A stretch of DNA of 36,981 nt from Nocardiopsis trehalosi NBRC 14201. GTDB lineage: Bacteria; Actinomycetota; Actinomycetes; Streptosporangiales; Streptosporangiaceae. Below the pieces are notes generated by a model, which was not told the origin of the DNA, did not search any database, and saw nothing but the letters and a program-made list of their open reading frames with translations. Every line of letters begins with the position of its first letter. The stretch's first letter is position 1. Of the stretch, positions 1 through 8,268 are shown one piece after another. The position numbers and the translations under genes were made by a program. The stretch lies in assembly GCF_001552555.1 (NCBI RefSeq), contig NZ_BCRK01000043.1, positions 1-36,981 of the forward strand. The letters run 5' to 3'.

Positions 1-36
1 GCGGGGGCGGCGGCGCCGATGCGCCGCCGCCCCCGC
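1..36 (-). terminator. GC-rich hairpin downstream of ftsY
   Basis: A perfect 16-bp inverted repeat (1-16 with 21-36) around a CGAT tetraloop lies 19 bases past the ftsY stop codon. Its position suggests a transcription terminator. Whether a U-tract follows cannot be seen, because the window ends there. Confidence 0.6.
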
Positions 37-54
37 TCGGGACGGAATCGCCGG

Positions 55-1227
55 TCAGCCGGTGCCGAGGATGGCGTCCACGAAGCCCTCGGGGTCGAAC
101 GGGGCGAGGTCGTCGGGGCCCTCGCCCAGGCCGACGAGCTTGACCGGCACGCCCAGCTCGCGCTGGACCTGGATGATGATGCCGCCCTTGGCGGTGCCGT
201 CGAGCTTGGTCAGCACGATGCCGGTGACGTTGACGACCTCGGCGAACACCCGCGCCTGGCGCAGCCCGTTCTGCCCGGTGGTCGCGTCGAGCACGAGCAG
301 CACCTCGTCCACGCGCGCCTTCTTCTCGACCACGCGCTTGACCTTGCCCAGCTCGTCCATGAGCCCGGTCTTGGTGTGCAGCCGCCCGGCGGTGTCGATG
401 ATGACGGTGTCGACCCGGTCCTCGACCCCGCGGGCGACCGCGTCGAACGCGACGCTGGCCGGGTCGGCCCCCTCGTCGCGGCGGACCACGGGCGCGCCGA
501 CGCGGCCGCCCCAGGTGGCGAGCTGCTCGGCGGCGGCGGCGCGGAAGGTGTCGGCGGCGCCGAGCACGACGCTGCGGCCGTCGCCGACGAGGACGCGGGC
601 GAGCTTGCCCGTGGTGGTGGTCTTACCGGTGCCGTTGACGCCGACGACCATGACGACGGCGGGCGCCTCGGGGTGCGGCTCGGTGCGCACGGTGCGGTCG
701 AGGGCGGGGTCGATCTGGGCGAGCAGTTCGGCGCGCAGCAGGCCGCGCACCTCCTCGGGGGTGCGGCTGCCGAGGACCTTCACCTTGGTCCGCAGCGCGG
801 ACACGATCTGGGTGGCCGACGTGACGCCCACGTCGGCGGTGATGAGGGTGTCCTCGATCTCGTCCCAGGTGTCGTCGTCCAGCCGGTCGGCCGACAGCAG
901 GCCGAGCAGGCCCTGCCCGAAGACGTTCTGCGAGCGCGCCAGCCGCGCGCGCAGCCGCACCAGGCGGCCGGCGGACGGCGGCGGGGTCTCGATCTCCGGG
1001 ACGGGCGGCGGTTCGGCGACCGCCGTCGCCCCGGCGGCTTCGTCCGGTCCCGCCTCCTGCTCGACGCGCTCCTCGGGTTCGGCGACGGCGGTGCCGGTGC
1101 CGGAGGGGGTGCCCTCCGGCGCGGAGGTGTCGCGCTGCTCCGGGCGGCGCGGCCGGATCAGGAAGACGCCGCCGAACACCAGGAGGGCGACGACGAAGAC
1201 GGCGACGGCGAAGATCGTGTAGTCCAT
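55..1227 (-). CDS. ftsY: Signal recognition particle receptor FtsY
   Basis: FtsY is the membrane-associated GTPase that receives SRP-ribosome-nascent-chain complexes through Ffh and passes them to SecYEG. The 390-residue protein starts with a hydrophobic segment (about residues 4-25), then an acidic, Pro-rich spacer (30-85) like the A domain, then the NG domain. GTPase motifs are visible: G1 GVNGTGKT (196-203), DTFRAAA (226-232), DTAGR (278-282) and TKLD (340-343). The N-terminal membrane anchor replaces the long acidic A domain of E. coli and is usual in actinobacteria. The ATG start was chosen because it places the anchor at the extreme N-terminus. The next gene upstream (permease, stop at 1296) is 68 bases away on the same strand. 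I cannot tell whether ftsY is read from the cobalamin-controlled unit or from its own promoter. Confidence 0.97.
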   Translation of the reverse strand: MDYTIFAVAVFVVALLVFGGVFLIRPRRPEQRDTSAPEGTPSGTGTAVAEPEERVEQEAGPDEAAGATAVAEPPPVPEIETPPPSAGRLVRLRARLARSQNVFGQGLLGLLSADRLDDDTWDEIEDTLITADVGVTSATQIVSALRTKVKVLGSRTPEEVRGLLRAELLAQIDPALDRTVRTEPHPEAPAVVMVVGVNGTGKTTTTGKLARVLVGDGRSVVLGAADTFRAAAAEQLATWGGRVGAPVVRRDEGADPASVAFDAVARGVEDRVDTVIIDTAGRLHTKTGLMDELGKVKRVVEKKARVDEVLLVLDATTGQNGLRQARVFAEVVNVTGIVLTKLDGTAKGGIIIQVQRELGVPVKLVGLGEGPDDLAPFDPEGFVDAILGTG

Positions 1228-1295
1228 AACGCCGTCCAGTGTCGCAGAAGAAGGGTCGCGTTGCGGTCACGCCGGGCCCGGTGTCCGGCGGCCCG

Positions 1296-2330
1296 TCAGG
1301 TGGCGCGGTGGCGGGTCGTCCGCAGGATGAGGAGGAAGAACGGGGCGCCGAGGAACGCGGTGACCACGCCCAGCGGAAGCTCCGCGGGGGCGATGACGGT
1401 GCGCGCGATGACGTCGACCAGGACCAGGAACGCCGCCCCCGCGATCAGCGACATCGGCAGGATGCGCCGGTAGTCGGCGCCGACGAGGCGGCGGACGATG
1501 TGCGGCACGACGATGCCGACGAATCCGATGAGCCCGCTGACCGACACCGCCGCCGCGGTCGCCAGGGACGCCGCGCCGATCACCGCCAGCCGCACGGCGG
1601 TGGGGTTCATGCCGAGGCTCTGCGCCTTCTCGTCGCCGAGCGCGAGCAGGTCGAGCAGGTAGCCGCAGCCGAGCAGCACGAGTGTCGCGGCCGCGGCGTA
1701 GGGGGCGATCATCGCGACGTCCTCCCAGCCGCCGCGGTTGAGGCCGCCGAGCACCCAGGAGTAGATGCGCCGCAGCTCCTCGATGCGGGTGGTCTGCACC
1801 AGCGTCTGCGCGGCCGACAGGAACGACGAGACCGCGACCCCGGCGAGCACGAGGGCGGCGGTGCCGCCGCGGCCCGCCGAGGAGCCGAGCGCGTAGGCGG
1901 CGGCCACCCCGGCCAGGGCGCCGACGAACGCGGCGACCGGCACCAGGCCGCGGGTGCCGCCGTCGAACAGCAGCGGGCCGTAGGCGATGACGGCGGTGGC
2001 GCCGAGCCCGGCACCGCCGGCCGCCCCCAGCAGGTAGGGGTCGGCCAGCGGGTTGCGGAACACGCCCTGGTAGGCGGCGCCGGCGGCGGCGAGCAGCGCG
2101 CCCACCAGGGCGCCGAGGACCACCCGCGGCAGCCGCAGTTCCACGATGACCGCGACCTGGCGGTCGTTGAGCGGGGAGGTGACGCCCAGCGGGAGCCGGC
2201 TGAGCAGTTCGCGGGTGACGTCGGCCGGGCCGAGGCTCGCCGCCCCGGCGGCGGCGCCCACGACGAGCGCCGCCGCCAGCGCGGCCACCGCGGCCGCGAA
2301 CCACGGCCACACGGTCCGGGACCGCCGCAC
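1296..2330 (-). CDS. btuC: FecCD-family ABC permease, probably vitamin B12 (BtuC-like)
   Basis: This is the membrane component of a B12/iron-siderophore type ABC importer. The 344-residue protein has the strongly hydrophobic multi-helix pattern of the FecCD family, with hallmark stretches such as YQGVFRNPLADPYLLG and SVSGLIGFVGIVVPHIVR, and MNPTAVRL near the coupling region. It starts with GTG 3 bases after the stop of the upstream lipoprotein gene, so the two are almost certainly co-transcribed and translationally coupled. FecCD permeases carry B12, haem or Fe-siderophores. The cobalamin riboswitch in the leader of this unit is what favours cobalamin. No ABC ATPase gene follows: the next gene is ftsY. 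The partner BtuD must therefore be encoded elsewhere or shared with another importer. Confidence 0.88.
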   Translation of the reverse strand: MRRSRTVWPWFAAAVAALAAALVVGAAAGAASLGPADVTRELLSRLPLGVTSPLNDRQVAVIVELRLPRVVLGALVGALLAAAGAAYQGVFRNPLADPYLLGAAGGAGLGATAVIAYGPLLFDGGTRGLVPVAAFVGALAGVAAAYALGSSAGRGGTAALVLAGVAVSSFLSAAQTLVQTTRIEELRRIYSWVLGGLNRGGWEDVAMIAPYAAAATLVLLGCGYLLDLLALGDEKAQSLGMNPTAVRLAVIGAASLATAAAVSVSGLIGFVGIVVPHIVRRLVGADYRRILPMSLIAGAAFLVLVDVIARTVIAPAELPLGVVTAFLGAPFFLLILRTTRHRAT

Positions 2331-2333
2331 GGG

Positions 2334-3272
2334 CTACCGCCCCTGGGCGGCGGTGACCGCCGCGGACACGCTCTCGGCGAGGTCCACGACGCGCGGCCCC
2401 CACCGCGAGGCGATGTCGGGGTCGAGCTCCACGACGTCGCCGTTCTCCACGGCGGTGACGGTGTCGAAGGCCGGGCGCTCGGCCAGCTCGGCGGCCGCGT
2501 CCTCGCCGCCGTAGGCGAGGAAGACGAGGTCGGGGTTCTGCTCCACGACGAACTCGGCGGAGAGCTGCGGGTAGCCGCCCGCGGTGTCCTCGGCGGCGTC
2601 GGCGATGTTCTCCAGCCCGAACTCGCTGTAGACCTGGCCGATGAACGTCTCGGAGGTCACCGAGTACATGCCGGCGTCGAGCTCGTGGTAGTAGGTGAGG
2701 TCGGTCTCGCCCAGCTCCTCGCGGGTGGTGGCGACGATCTCGTCCACCTCGTTCTCGACCTCGGTGGCGGCGGCGTCGGCCTCCTCCGCGTGGCCGGTGG
2801 CCTCCCCGAGGAGCCGCATCTGGGCGTAGGTGTCGTCGAGGCCGACGGCGGCCTCCATCACCAGGACCGGGATCTCCACCTCGTCCAGCTGGGCGGCGGT
2901 GTCCTCGGCGTCGCGGGCGAGGACGACCAGGTCGGGATCGTGCTCGCTGATGGCCTCGACGCTGGGGGTGAACCCGGACAGGTCGGTGGTCGGCGCCTCC
3001 TCGGGGAAGTTCGAGTACTCGTCGGCGGCCACGACCTGGTCGCCGGCGCCGATGGCGAACAGCATCTCGGTGCTGCTGGGCGACAGGGACACGATGCGCT
3101 GCGGCGCGGCGTCCAGGGTGACCTCGCCGCGGGCGTCGGTCACGGTGGCGGGGAAGCCCTCCCCCGCGCTCGCGCTCGGCTCGGACTCCGGGGAGCCCTC
3201 GCCGCCACCGCAGGCGGACAGGGTGAGGACGGCCAGCAGCAGGACGGCCGGCGTTCGGCGTGCGATGCGCAC
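2334..3272 (-). CDS. btuF: Periplasmic-type binding lipoprotein, probably cobalamin (BtuF-like)
   Basis: This is the substrate-capturing lipoprotein of the ABC importer whose permease follows it. The 312-residue protein has a signal peptide ending in the lipobox LSAC (lipidated Cys21), a Gly/Ser/Glu-rich tether, then a class III helical-backbone binding fold. The motif SLSPSSTEMLFAIGAGDQVV and the later EAISEHDPDLVVLA are typical of BtuF/FepB-like proteins. The start is GTG at 3272-3270, with a good ribosome site (AAGGAG on the minus strand, 3277-3282) 4 bases upstream. The leader contains a cobalamin riboswitch, so repression by adenosylcobalamin is expected and B12 is the likely cargo. Sequence alone would also allow haem or siderophore binding; the riboswitch decides the call. 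Confidence 0.87.
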   Translation of the reverse strand: MRIARRTPAVLLLAVLTLSACGGGEGSPESEPSASAGEGFPATVTDARGEVTLDAAPQRIVSLSPSSTEMLFAIGAGDQVVAADEYSNFPEEAPTTDLSGFTPSVEAISEHDPDLVVLARDAEDTAAQLDEVEIPVLVMEAAVGLDDTYAQMRLLGEATGHAEEADAAATEVENEVDEIVATTREELGETDLTYYHELDAGMYSVTSETFIGQVYSEFGLENIADAAEDTAGGYPQLSAEFVVEQNPDLVFLAYGGEDAAAELAERPAFDTVTAVENGDVVELDPDIASRWGPRVVDLAESVSAAVTAAQGR

Positions 3273-3318
3273 GGGACTCCTTCTTCTCAGGGGCGAGGGA
3301 AGGGTCGCGAAGCCCGCC

Positions 3319-3343
3319 GGGAAGGGGACGGACTGCCCTTCCC
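3319..3343 (-). promoter_or_regulatory. Hairpin in the expression platform of the cobalamin riboswitch
   Basis: A perfect 8-bp inverted repeat (3319-3326 with 3336-3343, loop of 9) lies between the B12 aptamer and the ribosome binding site of the BtuF-like gene. It could be part of the switching structure that controls translation or termination. The mechanism is inferred from position only. Confidence 0.4.
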
Positions 3344-3358
3344 ACGAGGACAGCAGGC

Positions 3359-3478
3359 GTCGGCACCGCGGAGGCGACCTGGCTCGTCCCCGGAGGGGGC
3401 GTCACAGTTGCGGGACAGCGCCGGGTTCCCGGCCGCCGGGGCGGCCGGACCGGACTTCGCTCGCGCGGTACCGCCGAC
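3359..3478 (-). promoter_or_regulatory. Cobalamin (B12) riboswitch
   Basis: Read on the minus strand, this leader contains the conserved core of the cobalamin aptamer: GGGAACCCGGCG, then CTGTCCCGCAACTGTGA, then the B12-box region GAGCCAGGTCGCC (about 3371-3386). A closing P1 helix can be drawn between GTCGGC (minus strand at 3478-3473) and GCCGAC (3364-3359). The element sits about 90 bases upstream of the BtuF-like start and in the same orientation. In this class adenosylcobalamin binding switches off expression, so the transporter should be made when B12 is scarce. The outer boundaries of the aptamer are approximate. Confidence 0.88.
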
Positions 3479-3508
3479 CTGGCGGAACCCCGCCCGGTCG
3501 GCGTGTCC

Positions 3509-3537
3509 ACTTTAGACCGTGGTGGGCGGGCGGTCGG
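3509..3537 (-). promoter_or_regulatory. Candidate promoter of the btuFC unit
   Basis: On the minus strand a -10-like TAAAGT (3514-3509) lies 17 bases downstream of a weak -35-like CCGACC (3537-3532). It is in the right place to start a transcript that includes the riboswitch. The -35 match is poor, so this is a positional suggestion. Confidence 0.35.
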
Positions 3538-3552
3538 GCGCGCCCCGCCCGC
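3526..3552 (-). terminator. Hairpin at the end of smc
   Basis: An 8-bp GC stem (3526-3533 with 3545-3552) overlaps the last base of the smc stop codon, with a smaller self-complementary run inside its loop. It is a candidate terminator separating smc from the riboswitch-controlled unit. There is no clear U-tract. Confidence 0.45.
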
Positions 3553-6500
3553 TATCCGCGCCGGTCCAGCTTCTGGCTGATGACCTGGGAGATGCCGTCG
3601 CCCTGCATGGTGACGCCGTAGAGGGCGTCGGCGGCCTCCATGGTGCGCTTCTGGTGGGTGATCACGATGAGCTGGGAGGACGCCCGCAGCTCCTCGAAGA
3701 TCACCAGCAGCCGCTGGAGGTTGGTGTCGTCCAGGGCGGCCTCGACCTCGTCCATGACGTAGAACGGCGACGGGCGCGCCTTGAAGATGGCGGCGAGGAA
3801 CGCCACGGCGGTCAGCGAGCGCTCGCCGCCGGACAGCAGCGACAGCCGCTTGACCTTCTTGCCGGGCGGGCGGGCCTCGACCTCGATGCCGGTGGTGAGC
3901 ATGTCGTCGGGGTCGGTGAGGATGAGCCGGCCGTCGCCGCCGGGGAAGAGCCGGCCGAAGATCTGCGCGAACTCCCGCTCGACGTCGGCGTAGGCGGCGG
4001 AGAACACCTCCTGCACGCGGGCGTCGACCTCCTGGACGACGGTGAGCAGGTCGCGGCGGGTCTTCTTGAGGTCTTCGAGCTGGGCGGTGAGGAACGCGTG
4101 CCGCTCCTCCAGCGCCGCGAACTCCTCCAGCGCCAGGGGGTTGATCCGGCCGAGCTGGCCCAGCTGGCGCTCGGCGGAGCGCAGCCGCTTCTCCTGCACC
4201 TCCCGCACGTAGGGCACGGGGACGGCGTCCTCGGCCGCCGCGCCGGGGGGCGGCGGGACCGGAACGGCCGGCCCGTACTCGGCGACGAGGGTGGCGACGT
4301 CGACGCCCATCTCCTCGACGGAGCGGGCCTCCAGCTGCTCCAGGCGCAGGCGGCGCTCGGCGCGGGCGACCTCGCTGCCGTGCACCACGTTGACGAGCTT
4401 CTCCAGCTCCACCGACAGTTCGCGGACGCGGGCGCGCACCGACTTCAGCTCGCCGTCGCGGGCGGCGCGCTCCTCCTCGGCGGCGCGGCGCTCGGCGTCG
4501 GCGGCGGCCAGCGACACCTCGATGCGGGCCAGCGCGCGGGACGCGGCGTCGGCGACCGCGCGGGCCACCCGGGACTGGCGGGCGCGGCGGGCCCGGCGCC
4601 GCGCGGCGCGCTCGCGGGTGCGCCGCTCCTCGGCGGCGGCGCGCAGCAGGTCGTCGGCCCGCCCGGCGATGGAGCGCACGCGCTCCTCGGCGGTGCGCAC
4701 CGCGAGGCGGCCCTCCATCTCGGTGGAGCGCGCCGCGGCGGCGGCCTCGGCGAGGGCGTCGCGCCGCTCGGTGTCGGGGTCGCCGTCGTCCACGGGTTCG
4801 GCCTCGGCGGCGGCCAGGCGCTCCTCCAGCCCGGCGAGCCGTTCGAGGTCGCTCTGCCGGCCGGCGGCGGCCTTCGCGGCGGCCGCCGCGTAGCGGTCGA
4901 CCTCGGCGGCGGCGGAGCGGGCCTGGCCGCCGAGTTTGCCCAGCCGCTGGGCGATCTCGTTGCGGTGGCGGTCGGCGGCGCGGCGGCGGACGGTGAGCTG
5001 CTCGACCGCCGCGGCGGCGCCCGCGCGCTCCTGCTTGGCCGCCGCCAGGTCGGCGGCGGCGCGCTTGCCCGCAGCGGCCGCCGCCTCCAGCCGCTCGGCG
5101 GCCTCGTCCACCGCCGCCTGGACCTCCAGCAGGCTGGGCGCCGACGACGAGCCGCCGTGGACGAGGACGGGCCCGATGACGTCGCCGTCGGGGGTGACGG
5201 CGCGGACGCCGGGGACGGCGTCGGCGAGGCGGCGGGCGCGCTCGGTGTCGGGCACGAGCGCGGTGCGGTCGAGCAGGGCGGCGACAGCGGCGGCCAGGTG
5301 CGCGGGCGGGGCGACGGCGTCGGCGGCGTAGCGCAGGCCGTCTGGCAGGTCGGGCCACTGGTCGCGCGGCGGGGTGCCGGGGGCGGCGCCGGCGACGACG
5401 ACCGCCGCGCGTCCGGCGTCGTCGGCCTTGAGCAGGTCGAGCGCCGCGCCGGCGGCGGCGGGGTCGGCGACCGCGACGGCGTCGGAGGCGGCGCCCAGGG
5501 CGGCGGCGACGGCGGTCTCGTGGCCGGGTTCGACCTCGATCAGGGCGGCGAGGGAGCCGAGGAGGCCGGGCAGCCGGTCGCCCGCCGCGAGGAGGGCGGC
5601 GGCGCCGTCCTTGCGGTTGAGGCCCATCTCCAGGGCCTCCTTGCGGGCGGCCAGGGCGGCGCGCTCGCGCTCGGCGGTGCGCTCGGTGTCGCGCAGCTCG
5701 TTGAGGGCGGCCTCGGCGGCGGCGAGCACCTCGGTGGCGGACTCCAGGGCGGCGTCGAGTTCGGCGTCGCCCTCGTCGCGGCCGGCGGATTCGGCGGCGG
5801 CGTCCTCGTACTCGGCCTGCGCGGCCTCGGCGCGTTCGCGGGCCTCGACGGCGGCGGTGTCGAGGCGCTCGACCTCGGCCTCGCTGGCGGCGAGCCGGCT
5901 GCGCAGGCCCTCGACCCGGCCGCGCAGTTCGGCGAGGCCCTCGCGGCGGTCGGCGGCGGCGCGGGCGGCGGCGGCGATGCGCCGCTCCTCGGTCTTCAGC
6001 GCCTCCTCGGCGGCGGTGCGCTCGGCCACGGCGGCGTCGAGGACCTCGCGGGCGTCGTCGAGCCGGTACTGCAGCTCCTCCTCCTGGGCGCGGACCTCCT
6101 CGGCCTCGCGCTCCAGCTCCTCGGGGTCGCGGCCGGGGCGCTCCTCGGCGGGTTCGGCGGCGAGGTTGCGGTGCCGCTCGGCGGCGAGGTCGGCGACGGC
6201 GCTGAGCCGCTCGCGCAGCCGGGACAGCCCGTGGTAGGCGTCCTGGGCGCGGGCCAGCAGCGGGGCGGCCTCGGTGGCGGCGGTGTCGAGCAGGGTCTCG
6301 CGGGCCTGGGCCTCGCTCAGCGCGCGCTCGGCGGCCTCGCGCCGGGTGCGCACGGCTGCCTCGTCGGCCTCCTCCTTGTGCAGCGCCTCGGTGAGGGTGA
6401 CGATGTCGTCGGCGAGGAGCCGCAGCCGGGCGTCGCGCAGATCGGCCTGGACGGTGGCGGCGCGGCGGGCGAGTTCGGCCTGGCGGCCGAGGGGCTTGAG

Positions 6501-7103
6501 CTGGCGGCGCAGCTCGGTGGCGAGGTCGGTGACGCGGTCGAGGTTGCCCTGCATCGCGTCGAGCTTGCGGAGCGCCTTCTCCTTGCGCTTGCGGTGCTTG
6601 AGGATGCCGGCGGCCTCTTCGATGAGGGCGCGGCGCTCCTCGGGGCCGGCGTGCAGGACCGTGTCGAGCTGGCCCTGGCCGACGATGACGTGCATCTCGC
6701 GGCCGATGCCGGAGTCGCTGAGCAGGTCCTGGATGTCGAGGAGCCGGCAGGTGTCGCCGTTGATGGCGTACTCCGAGCCGCCGTTGCGGAACATGGTCCG
6801 CCGGATGGTGACCTCGGTGTAGTCGATGGGCAGCGCGCCGTCGGAGTTGTCGATGGTCAGGCTGACCTCGGCGCGGCCCAGAGCGGGGCGGGAGGACGTG
6901 CCCGCGAAGATGACGTCCTCCATCTTGCCGCCGCGCAGGGTCTTCGCGCCCTGCTCGCCCATGACCCAGGCGAGCGCGTCGACGACGTTGGACTTGCCGG
7001 AGCCGTTGGGGCCCACGACGGTGGTGATGCCGGGTTCGAAGCGGAGGGTGGTGGCCGAGGCGAAGGACTTGAAGCCGCGCAGCGTGAGGTTCTTCAAGTA
7101 CAC
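3552..7103 (-). CDS. smc: Chromosome partition protein SMC
   Basis: SMC is the ATPase core of the bacterial condensin that compacts and segregates the chromosome with ScpA/ScpB. At 1183 residues it has the usual family length. The head has Walker A GPNGSGKSN (31-39) and the QGQLD segment after the NGDTCRLLDIQDLL region. Two long coiled-coil arms rich in Ala, Glu and Arg flank a hinge at roughly 500-670. The C-terminal head carries the ABC signature LLSGGERSLTAVA and Walker B PFYVMDEVEAALDD. The GTG start is preceded by GGAGG at a 7-base spacing. The arms are unusually Ala/Arg/Glu-rich, which reflects the GC-biased codon usage and produces long spurious reading frames on the other strand. Confidence 0.98.
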   Translation of the reverse strand: MYLKNLTLRGFKSFASATTLRFEPGITTVVGPNGSGKSNVVDALAWVMGEQGAKTLRGGKMEDVIFAGTSSRPALGRAEVSLTIDNSDGALPIDYTEVTIRRTMFRNGGSEYAINGDTCRLLDIQDLLSDSGIGREMHVIVGQGQLDTVLHAGPEERRALIEEAAGILKHRKRKEKALRKLDAMQGNLDRVTDLATELRRQLKPLGRQAELARRAATVQADLRDARLRLLADDIVTLTEALHKEEADEAAVRTRREAAERALSEAQARETLLDTAATEAAPLLARAQDAYHGLSRLRERLSAVADLAAERHRNLAAEPAEERPGRDPEELEREAEEVRAQEEELQYRLDDAREVLDAAVAERTAAEEALKTEERRIAAAARAAADRREGLAELRGRVEGLRSRLAASEAEVERLDTAAVEARERAEAAQAEYEDAAAESAGRDEGDAELDAALESATEVLAAAEAALNELRDTERTAERERAALAARKEALEMGLNRKDGAAALLAAGDRLPGLLGSLAALIEVEPGHETAVAAALGAASDAVAVADPAAAGAALDLLKADDAGRAAVVVAGAAPGTPPRDQWPDLPDGLRYAADAVAPPAHLAAAVAALLDRTALVPDTERARRLADAVPGVRAVTPDGDVIGPVLVHGGSSSAPSLLEVQAAVDEAAERLEAAAAAGKRAAADLAAAKQERAGAAAAVEQLTVRRRAADRHRNEIAQRLGKLGGQARSAAAEVDRYAAAAAKAAAGRQSDLERLAGLEERLAAAEAEPVDDGDPDTERRDALAEAAAAARSTEMEGRLAVRTAEERVRSIAGRADDLLRAAAEERRTRERAARRRARRARQSRVARAVADAASRALARIEVSLAAADAERRAAEEERAARDGELKSVRARVRELSVELEKLVNVVHGSEVARAERRLRLEQLEARSVEEMGVDVATLVAEYGPAVPVPPPPGAAAEDAVPVPYVREVQEKRLRSAERQLGQLGRINPLALEEFAALEERHAFLTAQLEDLKKTRRDLLTVVQEVDARVQEVFSAAYADVEREFAQIFGRLFPGGDGRLILTDPDDMLTTGIEVEARPPGKKVKRLSLLSGGERSLTAVAFLAAIFKARPSPFYVMDEVEAALDDTNLQRLLVIFEELRASSQLIVITHQKRTMEAADALYGVTMQGDGISQVISQKLDRRG

Positions 7104-7434
7104 GCTGTGCCCTCCTCGTCCGCCCGGCGCGTTCGCGTCTCCCCAGGCGTCAAGGGTGCCACGGAACGGCCGGTCGCGGCGCCGGAACGGGTGCGGCCGG
7201 GGGCCGGGGGCGTTCGGGCACGGCGGCGCCCGCGCGGGAGGCGTGCGACCCGGGGGTCGGGCCGCCCGTTCGCGGGCGATCGGCTCGTCCGCCGAGGATT
7301 GGCAAAATCATCCTCGGGGTACACCACAGGTGGAATCAAGGTCGACACTCGGAGTACAGGGAAGAACCCCCAGTGGACCCAGGGACGCCGGGAAAGTGGC
7401 GTCCCTTACCGTTCTCGCAGCTATGAGTGAGTCG
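7104..7434. other. Gene-free interval upstream of smc
   Basis: These 331 bases hold no convincing gene. They contain two dyads: an 8-bp stem CCGAGGAT/ATCCTCGG (7292-7299 with 7310-7317) and the hairpin at 7381-7406. The smc promoter must lie here or further upstream, but I cannot pick a single convincing -35/-10 pair. Confidence 0.6.
7381..7406 (-). terminator. Hairpin downstream of the small coiled-coil gene
   Basis: A 9-bp perfect stem (7381-7389 with 7398-7406, loop of 8) lies 28 bases past the stop codon of the small gene. It probably ends that transcript before smc. No U-tract is visible. Confidence 0.5.
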
Positions 7435-7626
7435 TCACGCGAGCGCGGGCTCGCGGTCGGTCGCGCCGACGGTGACGTCGGCGACAGCGGCGGAGAGCTG
7501 GTCGTTCCGCGCCTGAAGTCGGCCGACCTCGTCCTCAAGGTCGCGTACTCGCTTCTGCAGCCGCCGCATCTCCTGAACCATACGCGGGTCAGGACCGCCG
7601 ACGTGGCCAAACAGAGCCTTCGCCAT
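7435..7626 (-). CDS. Small coiled-coil protein of unknown function, upstream of smc
   Basis: This gene encodes 63 residues starting MAKALFGHVGGPDPRM, followed by a charged heptad-like helix (about residues 18-45; EMRRLQKRVRDLEDEVGRLQ) and a short Ala/Val-rich tail. The ATG at 7626-7624 was chosen over an upstream in-frame start because a perfect GGAGG lies 9 bases before it. I recall similar short proteins in streptomycete genomes but know of no assigned function. The helix predicts a dimeric coiled coil. It is a separate unit from smc, with a hairpin between the two. It has a long AT-richer leader upstream containing direct repeats. Confidence 0.75.
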   Translation of the reverse strand: MAKALFGHVGGPDPRMVQEMRRLQKRVRDLEDEVGRLQARNDQLSAAVADVTVGATDREPALA

Positions 7627-7951
7627 GATGTGGGTCCTCCACATTGAGTGACCAGATGACATTCAACGCACGTGTGAGCCACGGAGCCGCGGTCGAGTCC
7701 GGCTCGTCCGCGTCGTGGGCGAAAGGCGCGCGGTCTGCCTTCCAGAGTCTCACCATGGGCGTCGCTGGTCAAGATTGAACGAAACAGTAAGTAACCAAGC
7801 AGTAACCGGGCAGGTCACAGCGCACGGTCCGATGTGGGGTACCCCCCGAAGCGGAAGACCGGCGGCCGTTCGCCCGTGGCGCGCGAGGCACCGGTGGGCG
7901 TCGCGGAACCGCCGCGGGGAACCCGCGGATCGCGTCGCCCCTCTAGCATAC
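7627..7951. other. AT-richer leader with direct repeats
   Basis: This 325-base interval between the small coiled-coil gene and the acylphosphatase gene has no convincing gene. Its middle (about 7765-7810) is clearly less GC-rich than the surroundings and holds two AGTAACC direct repeats (7790-7796 and 7801-7807), one helical turn apart. It is the likely promoter/operator region of the small gene, and the repeats may be a regulator site. Confidence 0.5.
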
Positions 7952-8248
7952 TCACCGCTCGACGAATCCGGGGGAGGATCCCCGCGGTTTTCCCCACCGC
8001 TCGACCACGCCGTCCACCCGACCTGGGGTATCACCGGTGCGAAGAAGGGAGAGCAATTCGTCACACTGGGCGCGCGGCCCCTCGGCCACCACCTCCACCC
8101 GGCCGTCGGCCAGGTTCGTGGCCGCGCCGGTCAGCCCCAGTTCGAGCGCGCGCGAGCGCACCCACCAGCGGAAGCCCACGCCCTGCACGCGGCCGCGGAC
8201 CCACGCGGTGAGCCGCGCGGGCGTGTCGGCGCCGTCGGTGTCCGCCAT
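7952..8248 (-). CDS. acyP: Acylphosphatase
   Basis: Acylphosphatase hydrolyses the carboxyl-phosphate bond of acyl phosphates in the cytoplasm. The 98-residue protein has the family signature [13 protein letters not shown], with the phosphate-binding Arg27, and the catalytic Asn45 within [15 protein letters not shown]. Its length matches the single-domain family. The ATG at 8248 was chosen because the conserved core begins right after it and a GGGGAGGGG tract precedes it. The frame stays open upstream through mutM, but that part is not acylphosphatase-like. It is 20 bases after mutM and is probably the last gene of an rnc-mutM-acyP unit. Confidence 0.93.
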   Translation of the reverse strand: MADTDGADTPARLTAWVRGRVQGVGFRWWVRSRALELGLTGAATNLADGRVEVVAEGPRAQCDELLSLLRTGDTPGRVDGVVERWGKPRGSSPGFVER

Positions 8249-8268
8249 GGCCCCCTCCCCTGTCCGGT

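Noticed and set aside
1267-5358. A 1363-residue open frame on the minus strand spanning btuC, btuF and the end of smc
   Set aside because: It is a shadow frame created by high GC: rich in Arg, Pro, Ala and Gly, without family motifs, and overlapping three clear genes in another frame.
3519-7430. A 1303-residue open frame on the plus strand opposite smc
   Set aside because: Composition (Gly, Ala, Val, Leu, Gln repeats) mirrors the antisense of a coiled coil; the SMC frame explains the sequence fully.
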